Below, one piece after another: positions 26,701 through 34,548 of a stretch of DNA of 64,000 nucleotides. The stretch spans positions 124,001 to 188,000 of the forward strand of contig JAHHHA010000004.1 in NCBI GenBank assembly GCA_019359615.1, in the 5' to 3' direction. The DNA comes from Cyanosarcina radialis HA8281-LM2 (GTDB lineage: Bacteria; Cyanobacteriota; Cyanobacteriia; Cyanobacteriales; CCAP-1448). The translations under genes and the position numbers were made by a program. How positions within the stretch are numbered: position 1 is the stretch's first letter; the number at the start of each line of letters is the position of its first letter. The notes beneath the pieces are model-generated. The model searched no databases and was not told the origin of the DNA. It saw only the letters and a program-made list of their open reading frames with translations.

Positions 26701-29384
26701 ATGTTGAAACAGGATATGAATTCGGCCAATTAGCTTTAAAAATGGTATCAAAATCTAATATTCAAGAAATTAAAGCCAGGACTTTATTGGCAATAAATGG
26801 TTTTATCAAACACCGAAAAGAACATTTGAATCGCATATTTAAACCTTTACTAGAAGCATATCAAACTGGATTAGAAACTGGTGAATGGGATTCGGCAGCT
26901 ATCTGCTTGACGTTTTGCTGTAGCACTTATCTAATGTTAGGCAACGATTTGAAATCGCTCGATCGAGAAATAGTAGAATATATTAACAAGGTGACGCAGA
27001 TCCAGCAGCTAACTTATCTGACTTATCTAAAATTAGATCGACAATTTGTCTTGAACTTAATGGGAATGTCTAAGCTCCCTTGGCAACTAAAAGGTAAAGC
27101 TTATGATGAAGAATTTATGTCGATGCGATCGCTAGAATTAGATAATAAATCGACCACCTTTCATTTTAATTTTAATAAAACACTTCTTTATTATCTTTTC
27201 GGCCAATACGATCGAGCGATCGCTAGCGCCGAACTAGCAAAAAAATATTCTACTTTAGGAATATCAGGTGTTGCTATATTATCTCTCTACGATTCCTTGG
27301 CCAGGTTGGCGATTTATCAAGATAGCGAAAAAACACAACAAAAAATCTTGCTTCGTCAAGTTCAAGCTAATCAAAAAAAGCTGAAGAAATGGGCAGATGA
27401 TGCCCCAATGAATTTCTTACATAAGTTTTATTTAGTTGAAGCCGAACGATATCGAGTGCTGGGAAAATATGCCGAAGCGATAGACTCATACGATCGTGCC
27501 ATTAATCTAGCTCACGAAAACGAATATCTCAACGAGGAAGCCCTAGCCTACGAACTAGCAGCTAAGTTTTATCTAGCCAAAGGTAACATCAAAGTTGCAG
27601 AGACTTACATGAGACAAGCGCGATATTGTTATCTGAAATGGGGGGCGATGGCTAAAGTCAAAGATCTCGATACCAAATATCCCGAATTACTCTCTACTAT
27701 CTCTCAACCGCCAACCACATCAGAAACCACTCAAAGGCAACTGACGACTACCGGGAAAACCAGTCAACAATTACTCGACTTAAACACCTTAATCAAAACC
27801 TCAAAAGCCCTCTCGCAAGAAACCGATCTAGATAAACTGCTATCAGACCTAATGAAATTTGCGATCGAGAATGCTGGAGCAGAAAGAGGGTTTCTGCTGT
27901 TAGCCAAAGACAAACAATTAACGGTGGAAACTGAAGGCTCGATCGACTTAGGAATTACCACCGAAAGATCCCCCACAATTCAAACCAACGATCGCCTGTC
28001 AACTACTATTATTAACTACGTCTATAGAACCCAAGAAAATCTGGTGTTGAGCGATGCCAGTGCGATGGGGTTATTTACTAACGACGATTACATCAAAACC
28101 CATCAAATCAAATCGGTTTTATGCCTGCCAATTCTCAGCCAAGGAAAAGCTATTGGCATCCTTTACCTCGAAAATAACTTAGCAGTTAATGCCTTTACCG
28201 ACGAACGATTAGAGATCTTGAAGCTGATCTCATCTCAAGCTGCTATTTCTTTAGAGAATGCCCTGTTGCGCCAAACAGAAAAAACCGCCGATTTTGAATA
28301 TCAAGTGGGGGGATGTCTGACAACTGATGCCCCAACTTACGTTATCAGACAAGCAGACATTGACCTCGATCGCAACCTCAAAACCGGACATTTTTGTTAC
28401 ATTCTCAATTCTCGCCACATGGGGAAATCTAGCTTGCGGGTGCGAGCCACGAATAGATTGCAAGCTGAAGGTATTATCTGTGCCTCGGTCGATCTTACCA
28501 GTATCGGCAGCAAGAATATTTCTGTGGAGCAATGGTATGCCGGAGTAATTTACTCTCTAGTAAATAGCTTGCAACTTACCGATAAATTTGACTTTCGCAG
28601 TTGGTGGCGCAGTCTAGATTTTCTCTCTCCCGTTCAAAAGTTCAGCGAGTTTATTCAACAGATAGTTCTCCGGGAGATTTCAGGTAAAATTGTCATTTTT
28701 ATTGACGAGATCGATAGCACGTTGGGGTTAAATGCCAACATGGACGATTTTTTTGCTGCCATCCGTGCCTGCTACAACTATCGCGCCGAAAATCCCGAAT
28801 ACAAGCGTCTTACTTTCGTCCTCTTAGGTGTTGCCAGTCCGTCGAGTTTAGTACAGGATAAAAATTGTACTCCCTTTAATATTGGCACGGCGATCGCCCT
28901 CCAAGGCTTTCAATTGCATGAAGTGCAGCCGTTGATGCAAGGAATCGCAGCCAAAGCTATTAATGCTCAAGCCGTCCTCCAAGAAGTTTTAGCCTGGACG
29001 GGAGGACAACCGTTTCTGACGCAAAAGATTTGTAACTTAATTGTCGAATCGCAGACCCCAATTTTAGAAGGTAAAGAAGCCCAGTGGGTAGCCGATTTAA
29101 TCCAAACAGAGGTTATAGAGAATTGGGAAGCTAAAGACGATCCAGAACACCTCAAAACCATTCGCAATCGGTTGTTAAAAAGCGAATCGTCGGCTCCTCG
29201 GTTGCTGGAGTTGTATGGGCAAATATTAGAGCGAGGGGAAATTGCCGCTGACGATAGCCCGGAGCAAATGGAATTGCTGTTGTCGGGATTAGTTATCAAA
29301 CAACCAGGGAGATTAAAGGTGTATAACCGCATTTATCAAACGGTGTTCGATCGCGATTGGATTGCCAACAACTACCTAGTTTAG
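23754..29384 (+). CDS. giant Ser/Thr kinase-AAA ATPase-GAF-AAA-like fusion protein
   Basis: A 1,876-residue protein. Residues 1-265 form a Ser/Thr kinase (IHKDINPSNIVF catalytic loop, KIIDFGIST, APE replaced by SPE in YVSPEQTGRM). About 295-600 is an AAA_16-type ATPase with Walker A SGYSGIGKSALVKQ and Walker B FIDDLQWAD. A long helical-repeat region follows to about 1330, then GAF (about 1335-1500). Residues 1512-1876 are an AAA-like (PF14516-type) ATPase with RHMGKSSLRV. In the known cyanobacterial HstK-type proteins a histidine kinase follows GAF; here the AAA-like domain takes that place. A CCAAAAT repeat (24729-24759) is translated in frame as linker. Confidence 0.9.
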   Translation: MITIPGYQTVAQIYQSANSLVYRALREHDEQKVILKLLRQDYPTPAELTRYKQEYEITHDLKLAGAIEAYSLEKYQNTLVIVFEDFGGESLRMWCDRQKLDIKAFLRVAIKITEALGNIHDRHIIHKDINPSNIVFNATTGQLKIIDFGISTVLTQENPIFKNPQVLEGTLAYVSPEQTGRMNRFLDYRTDFYSLGVTFYELLTNQLPFTATDPLELVHCHIAKQPIPPHLALEEENCPQPISQIVMKLMAKTAEERYQSAWGIQADLVECLAQLEDCGQISQIDLGAEDIANKFQIPQKLYGREREIEKLLAAFDRVIGVEEEQSKIQNPKSKIQVMLISGYSGIGKSALVKQIYQPVTQCQGYFISGKFDQYQRDIPYYAVVQALRELVKQLLTETESQIKTWRDKLQAALGTNGRVVVEAIPELELIIGEQPSIPELPGQEAQNRFNLVFQNFISAIARPEHPLVIFIDDLQWADLASLKLMQLLVNASEIRSLFLIGAYRDNEVSAVHPLMLTLEEMKQAGVAIDSISLSPLTLEDTNRLLSDALKSSPEMTRSLAELVHVKTGGNPFFLREFLESLVDEKSIEFDLKTRKWLWDIEQIKRRSFTDNVVELMSNKIQRLSSPTQEVLKLAACIGNQFELRHLAIVLERSLQSIALLLREAMQDDLVLPLSANHKFVELVSEAESARLITNNQQSTIVSYKFVHDRIQQAAYALIPEEGKPDLHLKIGRLLWQNTSSEEQEEKIFDIVNQMNFAIERIDSESERERLAQLNLIAGNKAIRSAAYGSALKYLQVGQELIPKNSWVNYYELTLNLFNSAAESAYLTGDFERMDNLVRVILKEAVTLLDRVKAYEIEIRAYIAQNNLLQAATTGLRLLKLWGISFPKNPNQLDVLLALIKTKLILVGKTPTSLLDLPTMTDFNKISAMKILALITPAVYSTIPTLLPLLILKQVNLSVKYGNTSISAYTYASYGVILCGIVGDVETGYEFGQLALKMVSKSNIQEIKARTLLAINGFIKHRKEHLNRIFKPLLEAYQTGLETGEWDSAAICLTFCCSTYLMLGNDLKSLDREIVEYINKVTQIQQLTYLTYLKLDRQFVLNLMGMSKLPWQLKGKAYDEEFMSMRSLELDNKSTTFHFNFNKTLLYYLFGQYDRAIASAELAKKYSTLGISGVAILSLYDSLARLAIYQDSEKTQQKILLRQVQANQKKLKKWADDAPMNFLHKFYLVEAERYRVLGKYAEAIDSYDRAINLAHENEYLNEEALAYELAAKFYLAKGNIKVAETYMRQARYCYLKWGAMAKVKDLDTKYPELLSTISQPPTTSETTQRQLTTTGKTSQQLLDLNTLIKTSKALSQETDLDKLLSDLMKFAIENAGAERGFLLLAKDKQLTVETEGSIDLGITTERSPTIQTNDRLSTTIINYVYRTQENLVLSDASAMGLFTNDDYIKTHQIKSVLCLPILSQGKAIGILYLENNLAVNAFTDERLEILKLISSQAAISLENALLRQTEKTADFEYQVGGCLTTDAPTYVIRQADIDLDRNLKTGHFCYILNSRHMGKSSLRVRATNRLQAEGIICASVDLTSIGSKNISVEQWYAGVIYSLVNSLQLTDKFDFRSWWRSLDFLSPVQKFSEFIQQIVLREISGKIVIFIDEIDSTLGLNANMDDFFAAIRACYNYRAENPEYKRLTFVLLGVASPSSLVQDKNCTPFNIGTAIALQGFQLHEVQPLMQGIAAKAINAQAVLQEVLAWTGGQPFLTQKICNLIVESQTPILEGKEAQWVADLIQTEVIENWEAKDDPEHLKTIRNRLLKSESSAPRLLELYGQILERGEIAADDSPEQMELLLSGLVIKQPGRLKVYNRIYQTVFDRDWIANNYLV

Positions 29385-29405
29385 AAGCAAATAGCGATCG
29401 CGCCT

Positions 29406-30059
29406 CTATACTTGCTCTGGATCGATACCCATGGCTCGCAATCTTTCTGCTAATCTTTCGGCTCTTTGTTCGGCAACTTCTCTTTGCCTATCTAATTCCA
29501 CATAACTGAGAAACCGCTCGCCATCTGGACGATAAAGCTGCAATTCGCCATCTACTAATTCAAATCGCACCCCCAACAGCGGACTCACCCAACCTCGAAT
29601 CGATTCAATTTCATTGAGATTTTCCCCAGTACGCACCCACCCAGTTAATTCGCCTTTCTCTGGATCGTAAAGGTAATATTCCTCTACCCCATATCGCTCG
29701 TAAAACCGGAATTTCTTCAGCATTTCCCCAAAGCGATTGCCTGGGGATACGACTTCAAACACTACTTGGGGAGCAATATTGTCCTCTCGCCACTGCTGGT
29801 AAGAACCCCGTTGTCCTTTGGGTCTGCCGAACACCACCATGACATCAGGGGCGATGCGAATGGTGTTGTCTCCTTCCACTGGATACCACAGCAAATCGCC
29901 AGCGACAAACACGTCCGGACGATCTTTATATAAAGCGTCAAATCCACCCTGAATAGTGACGATCCAGCGAAATTGCTCGGTATTATCTGCCATCGGTTGA
30001 CCGTCGCTGTCTGGATAGATAACTGGCGATTTCTCTAGCGGTGGGACTGATGCGGTCAC
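29406..30059 (-). CDS. Uma2 family endonuclease-like protein
   Basis: A 217-residue Uma2 (DUF820) protein of the longer subtype. The conserved parts are LLWYPVEGDNTIRIAPDVMVVF, PQVVFEVVSPGNRFGEM, KFRFYERYGVEEYYLYDPEKG and a C-terminal charged coiled coil (DRQREVAEQRAERLAERLRAMG). Asp in APDVMV, Glu in VFEVVSP and the Lys in the KKFRFYE helix fit the PD-(D/E)xK site. It lies between two genes that both carry AAA-like ATPase domains. Function unknown. Confidence 0.88.
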   Translation of the reverse strand: MTASVPPLEKSPVIYPDSDGQPMADNTEQFRWIVTIQGGFDALYKDRPDVFVAGDLLWYPVEGDNTIRIAPDVMVVFGRPKGQRGSYQQWREDNIAPQVVFEVVSPGNRFGEMLKKFRFYERYGVEEYYLYDPEKGELTGWVRTGENLNEIESIRGWVSPLLGVRFELVDGELQLYRPDGERFLSYVELDRQREVAEQRAERLAERLRAMGIDPEQV

Positions 30060-30089
30060 GATCTCCCTCCATTTATTGCTCCTTTTACC

Positions 30090-31424
30090 TTAGCCGATCG
30101 CAGCCAAGCGATCGCCAAAAAACTGACGGTACAATTGGCAGCGGGGAGTAACTTCGTTGCCTTGCAGGTTGACTAACCCCATGCTGTGCAACTTAAACAT
30201 CTCTACCGACTCCAATCTCACTGGCGAGGAAGTCTCTAGTACCATTTTCATCGCGGCTGCGAGATTCGACTGTTGTTGCAAGTTTCCTAAGTGTCGGCGG
30301 AGATGATCGCTAAAAGAACCTGCTTCTGTAGGTGCATCGTGCAATAGTTCTTCTAAAGTGGCGTTCTGTTGGACTAGATGGTAAAGTGCCACCCGTACTA
30401 AATAAGGATGCCCTCCAATCGTCTCCATTAATTTCTCGACCTCTTCTCGATTCCAGTCGAGTCCGTGACGGCGAGCTAAATCTTCTACCTGAGATGGGGT
30501 AAACTCTGGCAGTTCCACTGCTAGCCCAACATTAAACGGCGATTGATTGATATTGAGCGGGATATAAACTTCTGTAGAATGAGCCAAGACTAATCGCAGC
30601 TTTTGCCAAACTTCGCTGTTCTTAGCCTCTTCGTGCCAAGAACGCAACAGGGAAAAGAAATCGTCAGAGAGGTCAGGATGGGGAAAAATATAGTCCACCT
30701 CTTCTAATGCTAGTACCAGGGGTTGGTCGAGTTTAGCTAGCAGATAACGCTCGAAGTAATCTTTGCAACTAGTTTTGGCCCCAAAAATGTCGTCCCAGTA
30801 GTCGGCGACCTGACTGGGCAATTCTAGGTTGCGGCTGATGGTGGCGCAAAACCATTTGAGCAATCGATCTAAGTCAGCGAAAATCTTGCTATCTGCTAGC
30901 TGAAAATTTACGGTGGCAGTGCGATATCCTTGTTGGGCGGCGTGGTGGAGAACTCTGACCATCAACGAACTCTTGCCCATCTGCCTGGGGGCTTTGATCC
31001 GAATCAGAGATCCAGGCTTGACCAACGTTTGATAGCAGCGAGATTCGATCGGGGGCCGCTCCATGTAAAATTTAGACCCTAGCTGCACTTGACCTTCTGG
31101 CAACTCTAGATCGATCGCACCCTCAACTCCCGCAGACAAAGTTCCATGTACAGCAGTAACGGCGATATCGGTTCGGCGCTCGAAAGCCGCTCGAAAGTTT
31201 TTCTTTCCGACTTTTTCTTCTAATCCTTGGGAAAGCAGTTCCCAAAGTTCTGCGCCCACCATCTTGACGTGAACATCAGAGCAGTAGCACTCTTCCGCGA
31301 TCTCTTCATATCGTTGTCCCGACCATGCCCCTCGAAATATAGAGGTTTGTAGGGTACTGAAGTGCTTGCCCGTCTTAGCAAAAACCAGAGCATCAGCGAT
31401 CGCTAGTGCTTCCTCAACCCCCAT
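30090..31424 (-). CDS. AAA-like domain protein with N-terminal vMAP-type HTH
   Basis: A 444-residue protein. The N-terminal 85 residues (MGVEEALAIADALVF, then TSIFRGAWSGQRYEEIAEE) match the helix-turn-helix domain described for vWA-MoxR associated proteins. Residues about 115-440 form an AAA-like (PF14516) ATPase with Walker A APRQMGKSSLMVR, Walker B LVLALEEVDYIF, and the GHPYLVRVALYHL helix. The ATPase is homologous to the C-terminal domain of the giant kinase gene at 23754-29384. This domain pairing is common in cyanobacteria next to signalling or conflict modules; the partner here is unclear. Confidence 0.82.
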   Translation of the reverse strand: MGVEEALAIADALVFAKTGKHFSTLQTSIFRGAWSGQRYEEIAEECYCSDVHVKMVGAELWELLSQGLEEKVGKKNFRAAFERRTDIAVTAVHGTLSAGVEGAIDLELPEGQVQLGSKFYMERPPIESRCYQTLVKPGSLIRIKAPRQMGKSSLMVRVLHHAAQQGYRTATVNFQLADSKIFADLDRLLKWFCATISRNLELPSQVADYWDDIFGAKTSCKDYFERYLLAKLDQPLVLALEEVDYIFPHPDLSDDFFSLLRSWHEEAKNSEVWQKLRLVLAHSTEVYIPLNINQSPFNVGLAVELPEFTPSQVEDLARRHGLDWNREEVEKLMETIGGHPYLVRVALYHLVQQNATLEELLHDAPTEAGSFSDHLRRHLGNLQQQSNLAAAMKMVLETSSPVRLESVEMFKLHSMGLVNLQGNEVTPRCQLYRQFFGDRLAAIG

Positions 31425-31445
31425 AGATTTTCGTACTCCGAGTTT

Positions 31446-31480
31446 CCTACTTCCTACTTAATCATACTTAATCATACTCG
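31446..31480. promoter_or_regulatory. 10-bp direct repeats CTACTTAATCAT
   Basis: CCTACTTAAT, CATACTTAAT and CATACTCGAT follow one another at an exact 10-bp period. The array lies 22 bp upstream of the ATG of the AAA-like gene (minus strand) and also faces the 31500-31740 interval. The C/T-A-C-T-T core resembles the arrays at 31544-31576 and 31811-31834. Confidence 0.45.
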
Positions 31481-31543
31481 ATCGTAACTTTTGCATCTTT
31501 GGTTTCAAAACTGGAAACTTTTAGTCTCAAATGTCATACTCGG

Positions 31544-31576
31544 ATTTCATACTTTTTCATAATTTTTCAGACTGAG
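31544..31576 (+). promoter_or_regulatory. 10-bp direct repeats TTTCATACTT
   Basis: TTCATACTTT, TTCATAATTT and TTCAGACTGA lie in tandem with an exact 10-bp period (TCA at 31547, 31557 and 31567). This is consistent with several contiguous sites for an OmpR-type regulator. Confidence 0.45.
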
Positions 31577-31579
31577 AGA

Positions 31580-31742
31580 TCGAAAAATATTATTTATAGT
31601 GGTGGAGCACCAAAATATAACTCGATCGGGAGACAGAATAAGATCGAAAAAGTCTTTCTGTTCGATCGAGATATTAGTCTGCGTAAAATAAATAAGCTCA
31701 TCCGCCAAGATGCTTTACATAAAAGCATCTTGGCTATTTTTG
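31580..31742 (+). ncRNA. candidate short transcript ending in a strong terminator
   Basis: No convincing gene is present, yet a perfect terminator (31704-31734 plus T tract) ends this interval in the plus direction, and 10-bp repeat arrays stand before it. The only frame, 31499-31780, would read through the terminator stem and has no ribosome binding site, so a small RNA or leader is more plausible. The 5' end is not defined. Confidence 0.3.
31704..31740 (+). terminator. strong intrinsic terminator
   Basis: GCCAAGATGCTTT (31704-31716) pairs perfectly with AAAGCATCTTGGC (31722-31734) around a 5-base loop and is followed by TATTTTT. The U tract fits the plus direction, although the neighbouring annotated gene upstream is on the minus strand. 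Confidence 0.8.
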
Positions 31743-31810
31743 CCATTAATTTTGGTTTAAGCAAATCATACTTTTTATAACCGCTTTTAGAAAAATAATT
31801 TGAAGAGCAA

Positions 31811-31834
31811 CTTACTTTTTATTACTTTTTCATG
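31811..31834 (+). promoter_or_regulatory. 10-bp direct repeats TTACTTTTTA upstream of DUF4278 gene
   Basis: CTTACTTTTT and ATTACTTTTT followed by CATGC repeat with an exact 10-bp period, 115-137 bp before the ATG at 31948. The pattern resembles the RpaB HLR1 arrangement (two direct repeats one turn apart), though the sequence is not the HLR1 consensus. Confidence 0.45.
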
Positions 31835-31947
31835 CTGTGCAAGCCGAAGGGTTATAGCAAGATATAAATGTGCAAAACAAAAAGCCAAGTCAAAAGATTA
31901 GCATCTAACACTTTTCTCAACCTTTTCATTTAATAAGGAGTCTTCTG

Positions 31948-32214
31948 ATGTTTCAACTCACCAATGGTACTCAAGTTCCCTCTGCTGCTAAGAAGTCCAT
32001 TTCATCGAAATCTACTTACGCTCTCGCTTATCGCGGCACCAGCTATGAAGCGCCAAAAAATCAAATCTCAGAAACAACCGATCGCTCGATCGACCAGAAA
32101 TTAATTTATCGCGGTGCTAAATATGCGATCGATCGCGAAGTCGTTTTATCTCCTCTCAAGTCCGGCCGGTATTTAACCTATCGGGGTGCAAATTACGCGA
32201 TCGCTGATGCCTAA
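31948..32214 (+). CDS. DUF4278 domain protein
   Basis: A small basic protein of 88 residues with three copies of the DUF4278 core: LAYRGTSYE (about residue 26), LIYRGAKYA (about 51) and LTYRGANYA (about 77). DUF4278 repeats (YRGxxY) are nearly confined to cyanobacteria and have no known function; such small proteins are often stress-induced. AAGGAG lies 8 bases before the ATG. A long AT-rich upstream region with 10-bp direct repeats suggests strong regulation. Confidence 0.85.
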   Translation: MFQLTNGTQVPSAAKKSISSKSTYALAYRGTSYEAPKNQISETTDRSIDQKLIYRGAKYAIDREVVLSPLKSGRYLTYRGANYAIADA

Positions 32215-32402
32215 TTTCATACCATTTCGCCTGATGTATGCGATGGGGTTATCGGTGTGGCAGGGTGGGTTTGATTTGACATTAACGATCTACCGACAAC
32301 ATTACTGGCAAAACCCGCCCCTACAACCTGCCTCGTTTCTACCATTCACATTTACCAGGGTTTGTGTTGATATCGATATTTCATTAAAGAAGGGCGATCG
32401 CT

Positions 32403-32714
32403 ATGTTGTATTACCTAGATTTTCAAGTAGAGTATCCGGCGGGAATGTCTCAACCAGAACTGTTTAAGATCTGGGCTGAAGAAGCTGATGCGGCATTAGA
32501 TGCCAAAAAGCAAGGAATTGTCGTTAATTTATGGAAGTGCGTTGGCACGCGCCGAGTGATTGCGATCGTTGATGTTCCCGATCCCGATACGCTCGATCGA
32601 ATTTTGTTTGACTTACCCATTATGCAAAAGCAGGGGCAGCACGTTCGAGTTGCTGTTACTCCCCTGAGAAGATATGAAGATTTCGCAACCGATGTGAAAT
32701 CGAGAATTGCCTGA
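32403..32714 (+). CDS. muconolactone delta-isomerase family protein
   Basis: A 103-residue protein with the ferredoxin-like fold of muconolactone isomerase. The N-terminal strand YYLDFQVEYPAGMSQPEL, the WAEEADAAL helix and the WRKCVG-equivalent LWKCVGTRRVIAIVDVPD are characteristic, as is LPIMQKQGQHVRVAVTPLRRY. The classical enzyme acts in catechol degradation, but no other gene of that pathway is nearby, so a different small-molecule role is likely. The neighbour 63 bp downstream is a methyltransferase on the same strand and may share the transcript. Confidence 0.85.
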   Translation: MLYYLDFQVEYPAGMSQPELFKIWAEEADAALDAKKQGIVVNLWKCVGTRRVIAIVDVPDPDTLDRILFDLPIMQKQGQHVRVAVTPLRRYEDFATDVKSRIA

Positions 32715-32777
32715 AAAACCAATTCGCAATTCGCAATTCACAATTCACCTACCCAAATCTCAAGCGAGGACAAATTC

Positions 32778-33407
32778 ATGCTGGCAACACAAATCAGCAA
32801 TCCAACTATAGAGCAACGTCTGACAGGAACATCTATGCCCGATCGCGACTGGTGGGAAACTTTGTGGTCGCAACCGAAAAGAACGCTGCAAGCATTGGGA
32901 CTAAAAAAAGGAATGTCGGTGCTGGATTTAGGATGCGGTTACGGCCATTTCACCATTCCAGCGGCGCAGATCGCCAAGTCGTCCCCCGTCATCGGAATTG
33001 ACGTTGACGTTCCCATCCTGGCAGAAGCGAAGAAATCCGGGGCCAGATTCGCAAATTGTCTGTGGATGAACCAAGATTTTCTCGCACTTCCCGATCTCAT
33101 GGTGAGCAAATTCGATTACGTGATGATGCACAGTACCTTTTACGGCTTGAGCGATCGAATCGAGTTTGTTCGGAGTGTAGTAAAACTGCTAAATCCTGGT
33201 GGCTACTTTTCGGCCATCAATTGGCTGCTCCTCCCTCGCGAGAATACTATCTGGATGGGCAAGCCGCGCGGCCCGAAGACGGAGATGCGTTTATCAGTCG
33301 ATCGGTTTTTGCAGATCGTAGGACTAGCAACGCCTCAATTGGTGCCCGTGCAACAAGTTATCCTTCCTCCCTATCACTATGGCGTAACCTTTCAGCTTCG
33401 TCCTTAG
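32778..33407 (+). CDS. class I SAM-dependent methyltransferase
   Basis: A 209-residue Rossmann-fold methyltransferase. Motif I is VLDLGCGYGHFTIPAA (SAM glycine loop), motif II is VIGIDVDVPIL, and the post-I strand is KFDYVMMHSTFYGL, followed by LLNPGGYFSAINW. GAGGAC 8 bases upstream supports the ATG. The substrate is not identifiable. It follows the muconolactone isomerase-like gene; a joint small-molecule pathway is possible but unproven. Confidence 0.85.
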   Translation: MLATQISNPTIEQRLTGTSMPDRDWWETLWSQPKRTLQALGLKKGMSVLDLGCGYGHFTIPAAQIAKSSPVIGIDVDVPILAEAKKSGARFANCLWMNQDFLALPDLMVSKFDYVMMHSTFYGLSDRIEFVRSVVKLLNPGGYFSAINWLLLPRENTIWMGKPRGPKTEMRLSVDRFLQIVGLATPQLVPVQQVILPPYHYGVTFQLRP

Positions 33408-33560
33408 TCCGGCGGTTGAAACCGCGACTATACAAACAAAGTCCGCCTGCGCGGACTGAAGAATCAACGGTGTTTTGAAACCATGAATCCAACCCTCACC
33501 CCCTTCCCCTCTCCCAAGCTTGGGAGAGGGGAAGGGGGCGGGGTGAGGGCAAGCCAACCG
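33408..33560. repeat. dispersed palindromes downstream of the methyltransferase gene
   Basis: AGTCCGGCGGTTGAAACCGC and AGTCCGCCTGCGCGGACT palindromes are followed by CCCCTCTCCCAAGCTTGGGA extending to GAGGGG, a 24-bp palindrome. This last type recurs at 40535-40738, 57405-57531, 58585-58640 and 59750-59902. Confidence 0.75.
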
Positions 33561-33622
33561 GATTTTGTATTACTCATCTTTCTATTCCAATTCAATTTTG
33601 CTATTTCAAGAAGAAACAAACC

Positions 33623-34282
33623 ATGCAACTCAAAAAGCACGCAACTTTAGCAACAGCGATCGCTATTGCTCTGGGCAGCTTGGCCGCACTGCCGCAGTCA
33701 GCCATAGCAGCAACCAATATCAATACTTGCACTACTATTAGTACGCCTGGCTCCTATATAGTGACTCAAAATCTGAAAGCTAACGGTAACTGTATACTCA
33801 TTAATACCAGTTTTGTAACTATTGACCTGGGCGGCCATACTTTGACGGGTAACGGTACAGGTTTTGGTATTAGTGCGTCATCTACTACATCTTTTAACAA
33901 CGCCCATCAAGGGATTAAAATCCGTAATGGTACTATCACTAACTTTCAAATTGGCATTAACTTTTTTACCTCTGCGGCCAGAAGTGTAGTAGTAGAGGAA
34001 ACGATCGTCGTTGCTAATAAAAGTATTGGCATCGCCGTAGATCGAGGAGCCACCGTGCGCGGAAACACTGTATCGGGAAATGGCGATCGAGGAATTTTGG
34101 CCAAATCTAGTCTGATAATCGAAAACAACGTCAGCCAAAATGGTACTTTTGGAATTGACGCTCCCTGCCCTAGCAATGTAATTGGCAATATATCTATTCT
34201 CAACAACCAATCTAGAACTGGTGGTGCCAATCTAATTACTGGTACTTCTGGCTGCACCAATGCTCTCAATAATGCACCTTAA
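33623..34282 (+). CDS. secreted right-handed beta-helix protein
   Basis: A 219-residue protein with a Sec signal peptide (KKHATLATAIAIALGSLAAL, cleavage near AIAATN) and a parallel beta-helix made of about eight coils. The repeats are visible as VTIDLGGHTLTGNGTGFGI, HQGIKIRNGTITNFQIGI, VEETIVVANKSIGIAV and GNTVSGNGDRGI. This is the NosD/CASH-type carbohydrate-binding or polysaccharide-acting fold. No catalytic residue can be pointed out. It is probably an exported envelope or sheath protein. Confidence 0.8.
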   Translation: MQLKKHATLATAIAIALGSLAALPQSAIAATNINTCTTISTPGSYIVTQNLKANGNCILINTSFVTIDLGGHTLTGNGTGFGISASSTTSFNNAHQGIKIRNGTITNFQIGINFFTSAARSVVVEETIVVANKSIGIAVDRGATVRGNTVSGNGDRGILAKSSLIIENNVSQNGTFGIDAPCPSNVIGNISILNNQSRTGGANLITGTSGCTNALNNAP

Positions 34283-34389
34283 TTAATTTTGCTTGAAGCA
34301 GTAGCGATCGCATTTCCTCTCTTAGTGGGGCTATGCTTTACCCACATCCGATCGAATCCTTACCTCTGCTTGCCTTCCACCGCCGAATT

Positions 34390-34510
34390 AATTCAGCGAA
34401 ACCCAAGCTAAAGTCAGTTTTAACGGACTGCAAAGAGAGGATTTTTAGTCGGTTTTAACCGACTTGAGCTATTAGACAGGGGTTTTCAACCCCTGGCGGT
34501 TCAAGGGGAA
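34390..34510. repeat. dispersed repeat block (AGTCGGTTTTAACCGACT, CAGGGGTTTTCAACCCCTG)
   Basis: Two palindromes, AGTCGGTTTTAACCGACT near 34448 and CAGGGGTTTTCAACCCCTG near 34477, match parts of the interior of the MITE-like elements at 42321-42580 and 54885-55235. This copy has no terminal inverted repeats and looks like an internal fragment. Confidence 0.65.
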
Positions 34511-34548
34511 AACAGTTCTTCTTAAAAGGCGATCGCTCTCATTTTTAA

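Noticed and set aside
31499-31780. 93-residue plus-strand frame
   Set aside because: It would read through a strong terminator hairpin and has no ribosome binding site; a small RNA is more plausible.
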